Source: Echinarachnius parma
Lineage: Eukaryota; Echinodermata; Echinoidea; Clypeasteroida; Echinarachniidae
NCBI GenBank assembly: GCA_037951105.1
Contig: JBAMJV010007487.1
Location: 62,001 to 126,000 of the forward strand
Length of the DNA stretch: 64,000 nucleotides
Direction: 5' to 3'
The notes below the pieces were generated by a model, which was not told the origin of the DNA, did no database searches, and worked only from the letters and a program-made list of their open reading frames with translations. The translations under genes and the position numbers were made by a program. Positions 44,913 through 55,950 of this stretch are shown one piece after another (the stretch's first letter is position 1; each line of letters starts with the position of its first letter).

Positions 44913-46300
44913 CCCCCCCCCCTCCCCCAGGATATATATAGAATAAGAACATTTGTATGAGAGTTTGAAGAATGATTTGCTTGATAAGTTTCACCATTAA
45001 ACTGAAAACTAGAACACATTTTAACTGGTAACAAATAATGTGTTTTAAATTGTGTTCGTCTTTCTTGTTTCTGTATCGTTTCCTAGCATTTTATGTAAAT
45101 GTTGTTTTATTTGATATAACTCACAAGAAACAACATAGCCAAAGCTTGCTCAACAATCAACTGTTGATCAAATGGGGTACAAAAACATACAGCCCCAAAC
45201 AGGGAATCAATGCAATTACAGTACTGGGCATTATAGTCAACAAATAATCACGTTGGCGATACGAAGAAGCATTACATTAATCATACTCAAATCAGAAGAA
45301 TGTGGCAAATATCAGTATGGGCATTTATATAGAGGACCAGAACATGAGTTTTCACAACTCATACTCATATTAGATGTATCCTTCACACAAACAACTATAC
45401 TCAGACAGCAGATATAAATTTGATAATATCGCCCGGTAACCTATCAATTTACATTCACATCAGCGATAGCTGACTCTATTCACTCTGGGCACAGAGCTGT
45501 AATTGATAATAAAATTGTGTGCGAATCTGTATCCTTTAAAAAAATCTATCACATAAAAATCATAATATAATTTCCCCGAGAAGTCAATGAACTAAAGAGT
45601 TGGCCACAAAACATAATTCAGATAAGCCTTCCAATTTATTTGTGGATATAATTCAAATATAAAAAGATCAGTTCCACCATAGTGAGAAGCATGAATGTTC
45701 CACAATCTACGAACAAAATAATGAATATGATTTGATAAAAGTAACAAGTAAAAGAAGAAAACACATTGAATTTACTGGATGGAAAACTGATACTGTTGTT
45801 TCTGTAAAGAATTTTGTTTATCGAATTGAGTGACTGTACGAAAATATGATTAAGTTTTCTGAAAACAAACCAATTTAACAGTTTTCATTGAAATTTGTAG
45901 AAAAGTTATAGATTATAACAAATTGAATCATATTTAACTAAGGTGACAAATAATATGAGGCCGGCTTTCAACAGCATGGTCAAAGGAAGATTTAACGTTG
46001 TTGCCTCAATAGTGAGTATGTGCTATGTTTGGCCTTCATAGAGCCAGATAGCATTCAAAAGTTGCTACGATTCAATCTCTTACCAAAATCTTAGGTATGG
46101 ATTCTTAAAAATTGTATTAAAAGTTTGCAAATAATGAACCTAATAATTGCTGGATATACTGTTTGTTGTTACACTTGAAATAAAAAGAAAAAGTAAATTA
46201 TTATATTGATACTGTTATTTCTGAGTACATTAGCCAATAGAGATATGAAGAGATAATTGGAAATACAGGAAAATAAAGAAAGTGCGCAGAGGAAGGGATG
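44913..46300. other. AT-rich DNA without recognised feature
   Basis: Only a C run and AT-rich sequence. Frames at 45038-45417 have no recognisable domain. Confidence 0.5.
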
Positions 46301-46302
46301 TA

Positions 46303-46775
46303 CAGGGTGGTGGTGGTGGTGGTGGTGGAGGAGGAGGAGGAGGAGGAGGAGGAGGAGGAGGAGGAGGGAGGAGGAGGAGGGAGGAGGAGGAGGAGGAGGA
46401 GGGAGGAGGGAGGAGGGAGGAGGGAGGAGGGAGGAGGGAGGAGGGAGGAGGGAGGAGGGAGGAGGGAGGAGGGAGGAGGGAGGAGGGAGGAGGGAGGAGG
46501 GAGGAGGGAGGAGGGAGGAGGAGGAGGAGGAGGAGGAGGAGGAGGAGGAGGAGGAGGAGGAGGAGGGAGGAGGGAGGAGGAGGAGGGAGGAGGAGGAGGG
46601 AGGAGGAGGAGGAGGAGGGAGGAGGGAGGAGGGAGGAGGGAGGAGGGAGGAGGGAGGAGGGAGGAGGGAGGAGGGAGGAGGGAGGAGGGAGGAGGGAGGA
46701 GGGAGGAGGGAGGAGGGAGGAGGGAGGAGGGAGGAGGGAGGAGGAGGAGGAGGAGGAGGAGGAGGAGGAGGAGAA
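46303..46775. repeat. Long purine tract: (GGT)n, (GGA)n and (GGAGGGA)n
   Basis: A short GGT run (46303-46328) is followed by about 445 bases of almost pure G/A on the plus strand, alternating GGA trinucleotide blocks and GGAGGGA heptanucleotide blocks. All three frames are open and give G/R/E-rich peptides, which are artefacts. Such mirror-symmetric purine strands can form triplex (H-DNA) and G-quadruplex structures. Confidence 0.97.
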
Positions 46776-47080
46776 AAGGGGGGTGGGGAAGGATTGAAAG
46801 GAAAAGGGGACTAGAAAGTCAATAGGAGGGCTAGGGGTTGATGGAACCCCCCCCCCCCCCCCCCATTAGCTAAACATGTACAATGAACATACAATTAGCA
46901 GATTGTGTACAATATAATATACATGTATAATGCACATTTATTCAGCCATTCACCCTATTACTATATAACAAGCCATTCCATGATATTTTTATGAGTGGTA
47001 TTTGAGGGACAAGGGATAACCCCCCCCCCCCCTACACACACACAAACACATACATACTGAAGCATTACAGTGAAAATTAA
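46776..47080. other. Unassigned DNA with C runs
   Basis: A C run of about 16 near 46848, another near 47021, and a short CACACA stretch. Nothing else was recognised. Confidence 0.55.
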
Positions 47081-47084
47081 ATTC

Positions 47085-47430
47085 TTGTCTTTTCTCCCAA
47101 CCTTGCCCCCCCCCCCCTTCTCACAATGGATTGATCCTGGCTATGCCTTCCCATGATCCTATTATGACGAGTCTGCTTTGGGGCTGATCAATTAACAGTG
47201 AAAATAGCCATCATAATTGCTTCATTATAGAATACAATACTTATTTTGTGCTCAGTGCCCCTCTATGGCCCAGCCTCACTCCCCCTACCCCCACAATGGG
47301 TTGATCCTAGCTTTGCCCCCGTATGATCCTATTATGACGAGTCTGCTTACGGGCTGATCCATTAACGGCACATTGGGGCTAATGAGTGGGTCAATTAGCT
47401 ATCATAATTGGCCACTACTACATTATGATT
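47085..47430. repeat. Two tandem copies of about 180 bp
   Basis: CACAATGGRTTGATCCTRGC, ATGATCCTATTATGACGAGT, CTGCTTNNGGGCTGATC and TAGC.ATCATAATTG occur at about 47125-47225 and 47293-47410 with few changes. Confidence 0.85.
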
Positions 47431-47499
47431 GACAGCTGTACTCGGTCTCTCACTAAATACACACATTAAATGCTACCCTCCTCTGACCTGTTACATACC

Positions 47500-47790
47500 T
47501 AACCCATTGCATACAGGAACGTGGTGCGCCATGTATTAACTCTTTGGGAAATACAATGACTAGTAGGCGAGGGGTTAACCCATTGCTTATGGGAGCCTGG
47601 TGCACCATCTCTATACAGGAAATACAACAATCCGTATAATACACTAACCCATTGCCTGTTGGAATATTGTGCACAATGTACATGTATGAACTCTATATGG
47701 GGAATGGAATAATTCATAGGCAAGGGGGTGAACCATTGCCTGTGGGTACCTTGTGTAACATGTATGATCAAGGAGGTACCTCCTTGGTAT
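47500..47790. repeat. Three or four copies of a CCCATTGC relic
   Basis: ACCCATTGC..A..GGAACGTGGTGCGCCATGTA and AACCCATTGCTTATGGGAGC..GGTGCACCAT are followed by two weaker copies (47647, 47728). The pattern looks like a second subfamily of the dispersed AACCCATT element, arranged in tandem. Overlapping minus-strand frames are incidental. Confidence 0.65.
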
Positions 47791-48269
47791 GATGTATTGA
47801 CTGTGGTATATAGTGATGTGATCTAATACACAATGGGCTAATCTACTCATCCGATCATCACTGATAAACTATTGGTGTCAAAACTTTATGGTGATTGCAA
47901 TGTGTGGGAATGACAGGGTTAATAAATAAAGGTCCAATCAAATGTAATTATATACTGCTCCTGTTTTACACACTGTTGTTTTCTCAGTGGCCATTAATGG
48001 GATCATTGGATAAGTAAACTCACAGAACATTACCCTATTTAGCTTGCTGCAGTGACTCTAAATGGGATTGGATAATTGGTCAATAGACCCTTTTCAAATC
48101 CATGGGCTTCTAAATCCCATAATTGGTATGCTGTAAAAACACTTGTCTTACACTTGTAAATCGTGTATAATTCACACAAAACAAAATGGGGAAAGACAGA
48201 GAAGATCAGAGAAGATCATTTGGATTACATATGGGGAGTAAGTAAATAGCTAAATTTGTTTTGGACTCT

Positions 48270-48395
48270 GAGACAAGGGGGAGGGCAGGGAGAGGGGGAG
48301 GGCAGGGAGAGGGGGAGGGCAGGGAGAGGGTGGGGGGGGGGCAGGGAGAGGGGGGAGGAGGGGAAGAGGGGGGGGGGGAGGGGAGAGGGGTTGAC
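48270..48395. repeat. G-rich minisatellite
   Basis: GAGGGGGAGGGCAGG is repeated about four times and grades into GGGGAGGAGGGGAAGAGGGGG. Confidence 0.88.
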
Positions 48396-48449
48396 TAGAT
48401 GAAGGGAACATAAGGGCAAGGAGAGGAGTAATTGGATAACTAAATGTTT

Positions 48450-49545
48450 AGATTTTGAGATGCAAATAATGAAGAGCCATCAAGATTCCATTTGTCAAAC
48501 ATAGTGATAAATATGTCCAGTTAATATCATAACCACGTTATAGGGATGGAGAGGAGAGGGGGTGGTAAGAAAGAGATATTCAGAAAGGGGGGAGGGGGAG
48601 GGCACAGAGGGGGGTGGTAAGAAAGAGACATTCAGAAAGGGGGAGGGGAGGGCACAGAGAGGGGGTGGTAAGAAAGAGATATTCAGAAAGGGGGGAGGGG
48701 GAGGGCACAGAGAGGGGGTGGTAAGAAAGAGATAATCAGAAAGGGGGAGGGGGAGGGCACAGAGAGGGGGTGGTAAGAAAGAGACATTCAGAAAGGGGGA
48801 GGGGGAGGGCACAGAGAGGGGGTGGTAAGAAAGAGATAATCAGAAAGGGGGAGGGGGAGGGCACAGAGACGGGGAGGTAAGAAAGAGATAATCAGAAAGG
48901 GGGAGGGGGAGGGCACAGAGAGGGGGAGGTAAGAAAGAGATATTCAGAAAGGGGGAGGGGAGGGCACAGAGAGGGGGAGGTAAGAAAGAGATATTCAGAA
49001 AGGGGGAGGGGGAGGGCACAGAGAGGGGGAGGTAAGAAAGAGATAATCAGAAAGGGGGAGGGGGAGGGCACAGAGAGGGGGAGGTAAGAAAGAGATATTC
49101 AGAAAGGGGGAGGGGGAGGGCACAGAGAGGGGGAGGTGGTAAGAAAGAGATATTCAGAAAGGGGGGAGGGGAAGGGCACAGAGGGGGAGGAGGTAAGAAA
49201 GAGATATTCAGAAAGGGGGAGGGGGAGGGCACAGAGGGGGAGGAGGTAAGAAAGAGATATTCAGAAAGGGGGAGGGGAGGGCACAGAGAGGGGGAGGTAA
49301 GAAAGACAGAGATGAATTAACCAAGGGGAAAGAAAAGGAGTAATTGGATAACTCAATGTGTTCCAGATTGAGACTAAAATTTTGAGGAGCTATTTGTCAA
49401 TGCTATGGATATGTCCAGGTGAAAGGGAGAAGAAGGGGAGAGAGCACGGACATTTTCAAGATTTTGAGACAAGAATTTTGAGGAGCTATCAAGATTCCAT
49501 TTGTCAATCCCAGAGATATATATGTCCAGTCAATATCATATGTGA
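48450..49545. repeat. G-rich minisatellite (about 15 units of 52 bp) with duplicated flanks
   Basis: Between 48547 and 49315, units read GGTAAGAAAGAGATATTCAG + AAAGGGGGAGGGGGAGGGCACAG + AGAGGG, with T/A and C/T variants (ATATTC, ATAATC, ACATTC). On both sides lie copies of a unique block: CAAGATTCCATTTGTCAA and ATATGTCCAGT.AATATCAT at about 48455-48530 and again at 49450-49540, plus a partial copy at 49366-49450. Proline-rich minus-strand frames here are repeat artefacts. Confidence 0.9.
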
Positions 49546-49992
49546 GTGGTCAAGTGATCCATCTATCAAGCCAATGCAAGGTAGACCATCAATCATTACT
49601 CACTAGTAGTCTCCATCAACAGACCCGGTTACTATCTAAACCCTCCCCAAGAAGCTGACTTGGTCTCTTGCTAATCCCTTGGACCCCTCTTTCTTTTCTA
49701 CTGTAAAACTCTGTTGACTTGGTTTTGTCAACCTTCATTTTATCATCATCTTATTTGAAACAGGGGATACCGCTAGAATACAATTCAAATTTCAAGTTTT
49801 TTTTTTCTAGTTCCAACAACAAGTCAACAAAATAACATTTACATATCTCAGTTAAATTGCATGTAAACATCAGTGTGAAGCGTATTTTATCCAATGATCA
49901 ATGATGATCAAAACTACCAGTAGGTTCTCAAACCTAAACTTTTAGGCCCAAATTCTCATCAGTGGCACACCTTTAGCCTATGTTTAACATTC
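49546..49992. other. Unassigned DNA
   Basis: GGGGATACCGCTAGAATAC near 49763 weakly resembles the TATGAGGGAACCGCTAGAATTC phrase of family C, perhaps a relic. Nothing else was recognised. Confidence 0.45.
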
Positions 49993-50508
49993 TTTATGGG
50001 GTGGTCACACACGGGGGACGGGGGACGCACGGCCAGCGCATTGAAAATTTACAATTTTGGCCAGTGCGTCGTCATTCGTTACTCATTCGTCGAGCGCGCT
50101 GGACCAACGCTATGCATTCGCCGTCATGCGTCGGGATTCGCTGTGTGCATCGGGATTTTTTGAGCATGCACAAAAATGTGCGCAGAGCTCGACGCATGAT
50201 CGTACACGCCAGAAGGACGCCAGACACGCGCAGAGCGCGCTAGACCAACGTCAGACATACGCGGAGCACACGCTGGGTATTCACTATGTATTAATTGTGT
50301 GTTCGGAGGCTGAGGTCTAGCGAATACCTAGCGCACAACTATCTGATTTTATTTTCCAGCTTTTTGATTAATTTTCGAAGCGTGGGCGGTGCGTCGCTTG
50401 AGCCTTGACAAAAGTTGGGCGCACAACGACGCACTGACCTTATTTTCCAATTTCAATGCGCGGGCCGTGCGTCCCCCGTGCGTCGGCTATGTGTGACCGG
50501 GCCATTAA
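49993..50508. mobile_element. GC-rich foldback transposon with GGTCACACA ends
   Basis: Left: TTTATGGGGTGGTCACACAC then GGGGGACGGGGGACGCACGG. Right, other strand: TTAATGGCCCGGTCACACAT then AGCCGACGCACGGGGGACGC. Interior words GACGCAC, GCGTCG, CATGCGTCG and GCGCGCT recur in both orientations. The two plus-strand frames at 49980-50320 lie inside and are not genes. Confidence 0.88.
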
Positions 50509-50639
50509 GGACATTATTACTGGTAACTGGTTAATTTCTAGCATTGAGTAAATACAATTTATCCAGGGACCTTGACATTCCTACAAATGTAAATTTGAAT
50601 GCAGTATTTTGTCTACGATTCCTGTTTTGAAACTTAACC

Positions 50640-52100
50640 CATTGTTTACTGGGACATGGTGGGTCCTGTAGTATCTCCATAAGTTAATGTTCAGACTGCT
50701 TGATGTTCTCGATGATAAAACTATATTATGATGGTGAAAAAACACAAAAGGTCTGGAAGAAAAACTACAAGTGATAAATGATTACAGTCTCTAATTCAGA
50801 CACTACAAACTCCTCTCCTATGGATAAATGACCCTCATCTCATTCTAATTATGACATGTCTCAACCTATCATTAGTTATGACTTATACATGGGCCTCTAA
50901 TCTGTAATGAGAGCTGGCATGGATGATGAAGTACACCTGACACTTACTATGAAATATTGAGTCTTGAAGTAAGACTATGAGTGACAAATTGGTACTAGTG
51001 TATATAGAAAGATACATATATTTAAAAAGGAGCATTTAATTTGAGTTGAAACAAAAAGAGAAAAGAAGGAAGAACAAAAAATAGATTGGCGTAAATATTC
51101 AAAATGAATGAAGAACGCCAATAAACATAAAACAACAACAAAAGTACAGTCTGGAGATCAGACACAAGCATTCCTTTGCTGTGAGTAAGTGGACCAATTT
51201 CATTTTAATGATGACATATATCATCCTTTCACTAGAACACACAATAGGTCATCCAACTCTCACTACATGATGATTGAATCTTGTAACTTTCCACTTAGTT
51301 TACTAGTAAACAAATTTCTAAAATCAAAATTAAGAGATTTAGGATTGGTATATAGAAATAATGATTAGGATATAGAGTAGGGAGCAGGGTTAGGATTAGG
51401 TTTAGGAGTTAAAGGGTACCACCACCCAAACATAATATTCTTATAAATAAAAGGTAACATTTTTAGTAGGCCATTCAACCAAAAAGTGTTTTTTTATCAT
51501 TTGTAACCAGAACAAAAATATATAATTGGAAAATGCATCACCATACTACAACATTTGTTTATGGGTCTACATACGAAGACTACCTTTTGACTAGGGAGAA
51601 TGCATCGTCCGTGATTATATTGACTCTAAACGTAGGCGAGAATAGAAGTGGCGCACTCCCAGATGATTGGCGCATACGGAACCATGAGGCCATAATGGTT
51701 CCGTAAGTGGTGGTAATTAATTGCATTGTTTATGAATTACACAACCCTTTGCAAAGTGTTGGGCATCTAATTGATACCACACAACGATACCAAAACATAT
51801 AACCGTTGTTCTTTGCCTGGTGGTCCCCTTTAAGTTTGCAGTTTGGGTAATAGATGTTTCATGTACACCAGTTGAGATGTGAACCGAATAAACCAGCATA
51901 AATCCATCTGATAACCCATCATGAAACATCAGGGACTTGAATAAAGACTACAGGTGATAAATGGATGCAATCCTTGATAAAGACACATCACATTTTTGTG
52001 CTGTGAGTAAATGAACTATGTATCTCATATTAATGATGTCATGTGTCAACCTTTCACTAGATATGACAGTAACACATTATCACTGGTTTAAATGGTTTCT
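50640..52100. repeat. Degenerate tandem repeat, 3 units, interrupted by family A
   Basis: GA.TTGAA.(T)AAGACTA.(A)GTGA.AAAT.G, ACA.TCC..T..T.TG(C)TGTGAGTAA(A)TG, and CAACCT(T)TCA(C)TAG.TATGAC recur near 50750-50885, 51125-51240 and 51930-52070. The intervening 51409-51833 is an inserted TTAA element. A relic AACCCATTGTTTACTGGGAC lies near 50637. Confidence 0.6.
51409..51833 (-). mobile_element. TTAA-type MITE, family A, copy 2
   Basis: TTAAAGGGTACCACCACCC at the left and TGGTGGTCCCCTTTAA at the right give TTAA on both sides. It is longer than copy 1 (425 versus about 339 bp) mainly through internal differences. It shares the hairpin TACGGAACCAT/ATGGTTCCGTA (51675-51705) and the block GGGTTGTGTAATTCATAAACA (inverse). 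The frame at 51717-51929 is incidental. Confidence 0.9.
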
Positions 52101-52729
52101 CTTCAACTACTATAGGCCCATCATTTAGGTGTGATCGAGTCATTTAGGGTCATAAACGAACACTAACACACAATTACACAATTTTAAATGTGTTTATAAT
52201 GTGTTCATGAAGAACACATGCATGAAAAGATAATAAATGTAACTTTTTTAACTTTTGTAAAAGGAAATTATGTTGAAAAAATAATGTTTATGTCTCTGAG
52301 AGATCATAATTTAAAACGAAATGTTAGGGAAAGTAGTTACAATGTATGCTATTAAAAACTTTGAATTACCTTTAAATAAAAAAAGGAATAATTTTTGTTT
52401 AACTTCAAAACTCTTGCATTCCACACCTTTTGGGGAGTTCATCGAACAAAAAGGTTCTGAATGGTTTTATGATATGTTTTCAGCTCTATATTCAAGCTTC
52501 TCTACCACAAGTTTGAATCTTTCCTTGGAACCTTGCATTCTTCCAGCAATCTGTGCCTCATGGAAGTAAGCTGCAGATATTGAGCCTTTGAGGGCAAGGT
52601 AACTGGTAATGAGCAAACTGACCACAGAACCACAGAACAAAAGTTTATACCCCTTTCACATTAGAAGTTCAAAGTTTGAAACACTTCTCTAACACTGAGA
52701 CTAAGTCCATTTCTAAACTACCAGAAATG
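52101..52729. other. AT-rich DNA without recognised feature
   Basis: An 82-codon plus-strand frame at 52321-52569 has no recognisable domain or splice context. It is not called as a gene. Confidence 0.45.
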
Positions 52730-53443
52730 TTAATGGGATAGTTGAGTTCTGGTAAGGAGAGTACAGTTTTGGTGAAACTGAATTTTAGTAACCAAAACCT
52801 GCATCATTACATTACAAACTAATAGTTATAACTAGAAAGGAACACAAAATTACAAATGACGTAGTAAAGACCATGTTATCATTCAAAAAGAGCCGTTAAA
52901 ACGTAAGAGGGCGCTCTCTAAACACTCATCGGTTTCAACCATTTTGAATAAAATATTGTGCATGTGATGCTTTGTTGAAATAGTGATTAGATAGAGAAAT
53001 AACCAACAACTATTTAAATACCTATTTTGTAACTTTTTGAAAAGAGGAAGCATTTTTTTGAATTTTTAACGGCTGGTTCAAAATTCTCTAATAAACCTGG
53101 GGCCCCAGCTTTATTACAAATTGTTATATTTATGGATATTTCAGCCGTCTCTGAACCGATTTTGATCAAACAAAGATGATTTTATTATTTAAAGGGACTT
53201 AGTAACTTTGTCAAAATCTACAAAAATCATTTTAAATTTCAGCGGTTCTCTCATACATTGTTGTAATCCTTATACCAAAAAAGCTTGCAACTGACTTTGG
53301 TTTTTCAAAAGTCGCTCCCGTTATTGATGATTTTTATTATTTAAATATTATGCTCTTTCAAATTTTACACTCAGTTTTTCATTACCTCACAAAAAAATAA
53401 GTAGTCTAGCGCCCTCTCTACCAAAACTCAACTATCCCTTTAA
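52730..53443 (-). mobile_element. TTAA-type MITE, family D, copy 2, interrupted
   Basis: It begins TTAATGGGATAGTTGAGTTC and ends ACTCAACTATCCCTTTAA. It matches 31034-31561 in inverse orientation, except for a short indel near 53022-53052 and an insertion of a family C fragment at about 53191-53325. It is non-coding. Confidence 0.92.
53191..53325 (+). mobile_element. Family C end fragment inside family D
   Basis: AAAGGGACTTAGTAACTTTG and TTTCAGCGGTTCTCTCATAC, GGTTTTTCAAAAGTCGCTCC match one end of family C. Only about 135 bp are present and no second inverted end is found. The insertion is flanked by a 19/20-bp direct repeat (GATGATTTTATTATTTAAA at 53175-53193, GATGATTTTTATTATTTAAA at 53326-53345), unlike the 4-bp TTAA of complete copies. 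Confidence 0.85.
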
Positions 53444-54399
53444 ACTGGTTATTTGCAGTGTAAAAATGTTAAAATAAGTTACACAAGACATTCAAAGTTA
53501 CTTCACATCTAGATTTTAACAATTTCTGAACTGGTTCTGAACTGATCTAACCTCCGATATGAATGGGGTACAAGTTTGTGCCAATCCCAAGAACCATGGG
53601 AGGCTTTCCATCAAGTTGCTGGGCTATTTCAGGGATTAGCACAGTTGAAAGATGCCTTGGCACACCAGGGGGCTGTAGTCTGATATGTGCATACCTTTTC
53701 TACCCAATTTTCATACTCTAGGCATTATATGAAAATGGGAGAAATTTGAAAGATACAGTCTAGTGGTATACATCAGATATATGGTATAACCATGAACGGT
53801 ATAACCAACAACATCTAATATTCTTTTATGTAAATCATTATCACATACATGAAACCATTTGCTATTCATTTAGGGAAGCACAGTTGAAGGATGGATATTT
53901 TGGCACTCCAGGGGAATGGTGTATCCTAACAGGTGCTTACCCTTCTGGCATTCTTGCATTGGGCATAACGAGGTAAACTTCCATTTTGTCTACAGCCACT
54001 AGGTCTAGAAATCATTTGGTCTAATATAAGTGTTTTTTGTTGTTGTATCATTTGTGTACCTATTGTAATGGTCATCACATGGTAATCACATGATCATCAC
54101 AATACAAGGGAGTGTGGGTTCCGAGATGATCTCAAGTCAAGATGGCCAGGAATCATTATCAACATCATTCAGGGGGGGGGGGGCTTACAGAGGCAGAGTT
54201 CCTTACCCCCACCCCCACCCCCTTCCCATCAGCACTACTTCATAAGAGGGCTTCCATGCACAGCTGTACCCCTGGTTGAACCATGGAAGGTACTATACAT
54301 GGTTGAACCACCTCCTTGGTTGAACTACATGCACATGTATCATTCAGAGAGGGGGAGGGGGGAGGAGTGGGAGCAGAAACGAGACTTCCTTACAATCTT

Positions 54400-54578
54400 G
54401 TTTTTCAACTGTTCCATATTAATCGTCATCCGAGCACATTTGAGCGTGCACTAACAAAAGCTGGTTATGTAACCACTGACATAGCAGCAGATTCAACAAC
54501 AGCGGTTACATAACCCGCTTTTGTTAGTGCACGCTCAAATGCGCTCGGATGACGTTTCATATGGAACATTTGAAAAAC
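54400..54578. mobile_element. Near-perfect 179-bp palindrome, foldback MITE
   Basis: The left arm GTTTTTCAACTGTTCCATAT...CGTCATCCGAGC.CATTTGAGCGTGCACTAACAAAAGC.GGTTATGTAACC is mirrored on the right with only a few mismatches. The spacer is about 28 bases (ACTGACATAGCAGCAGATTC...). The high arm identity suggests a recent origin. The frame at 54316-54513 crosses it and is not a gene. Confidence 0.9.
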
Positions 54579-54943
54579 ATGGCAGCCTCCAGTGGTCAGT
54601 CAAAACAGATTATGGTGGTTTCAAAAACATACTCAAGAGGAAATATAGAACTAGAGGTGACCGGAATTATGCACTTATTAGATAAAGTATGCACAAATCC
54701 AGCGTTTCATTTCCATTTAAGAACATCACTTGATGAGGAGGGGGCTTCCATGCAGATCGAGCTGTACCCCTGGCTGAACTATTAGCATGTTTGCATTCCA
54801 GGATGTTGGGGTTGTGGGAGCAGCTCTAGGCACAAATTACTAATATCAGCAATACTACTTGGTGGAGAGGGGGCTTCTTATAGCGTCTTATATACTTATA
54901 GACCCCACCCCCATTTCCACCCTACCCCCTTCCCATCAGCATT

Positions 54944-55308
54944 AGCGTCTTTTCGCTCGACGACGCAAGTGCTAGGACGGGGATTTAAATCACCTGTGAC
55001 CATCTCCGTACTCTGGCTACCGTCGCGATCTATTTGCAGTTTCGCAGTGAAGAGCACGGGGAATGTGCATCGATACGATGGGAACGTGTTCTTGCTTGAG
55101 AGAACAGGCGCGCTGATTGGCTGACCATGCACTGACCTCTGGCTGACCCATTGAAGTATGGACTGTCCGCGCCGCTCTACGCCGGACGCTAATTCAGCCG
55201 AATACCGTTGTAGGTTTGGACGATACGCGAAAATTTTCGCTCTGAGTGCGACCCCCCGCTAAGATTAGCGTTGTAAAATAACCGCGTCGTCGTTGCGAAA
55301 ACAGCCTA
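54944..55308. mobile_element. GC-rich TIR element, AGCGTCTTTTCGCTC ends, copy 2
   Basis: The left end AGCGTCTTTTCGCTCGACGA is intact. The right end (other strand AGGCTGTTTTCGCAACGACG) is degraded. It shares long stretches with 44098-44531 in inverse orientation. Confidence 0.87.
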
Positions 55309-55510
55309 TTACCACTTGAAGGGGAGGGGGCTTGATGCTGAGCTGTACCCCTGGCTGTACTATTATCATGCTTGCCTTTGAGGGGGATGCAGAGACAAGA
55401 GTTCCTCCCCAACCCCATCAATGATACCACTTGATTGGGAGGGGGCTTGCATGCTGAGCTGCACCCCTGGTTGAACTATTAGCATGTTTGCATTTCACAG
55501 CTTGCTACCT

Positions 55511-55950
55511 ATTACCTGGGTCAAGGGGCAAATTGACTTGCTGCATCTCAACTACAGTCTAGATTGTTCTGCCAAGATGGATACAGAACTCATCCCAAGA
55601 TGAGATTTTTCTCGAACACAGCGTACCATATATTTTATCAAATATATTATTATTAGTTAATGCATGTGATAATGCACACACGAGTTGCTACAATTATTTG
55701 TAAAAACTGCCACGATTTGTGGCATATAAACAAGTAATACGATTTAGTTTACCCAGGCCCCACACCAAAAACAAACAAACAAACACACAAACAAACAAAC
55801 AATCAAACAAAACAGAAATGGTTTTACTTTGAGCAAGATTTGTAGGTGTAAATGAAAGGGGGAAAACATGTTGCAGGATCATGTCTGGTTAGAGGTTTCA
55901 GGATAACCATTTGCAGGATCATGTCTGGTTAGAGGTTTCAGGATAACCAT
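55511..55950. repeat. CAAA microsatellite and a 40-bp duplication
   Basis: (CAAA)n with interruptions lies at about 55770-55812. TTGCAGGATCATGTCTGGTT + AGAGGTTTCAGGATAACCAT is present twice in tandem (55871-55910 and 55911-55950), without a mismatch. Confidence 0.92.

Larger units (their letters stand above)
53580..55510. repeat. Degenerate tandem repeat with two transposon insertions
   Basis: GGGCTTCCATGC..AGCTGTACCCCTGG.TGAACTATTAGCATG.TTGCATT recurs near 54248, 54738, 55325 and 55441. Weaker versions near 53600 and 53875 contain AGCACAGTTGAA(A/G)GATG and GGCAC.CCAGGGG. Intervening G-rich phrases vary. Foldback elements sit inside at 54400-54578 and 54944-55308. Confidence 0.7.

Noticed and set aside
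46257..46825. Three overlapping 170-185-codon G/R/E-rich frames
   Set aside because: A purine-only tract lacks stop codons in every frame. No start context or domain supports translation.
48495..49232. Minus-strand frames with repeated SPFLN.SFLPPPLC-like peptides
   Set aside because: They come from the 52-bp G-rich minisatellite.
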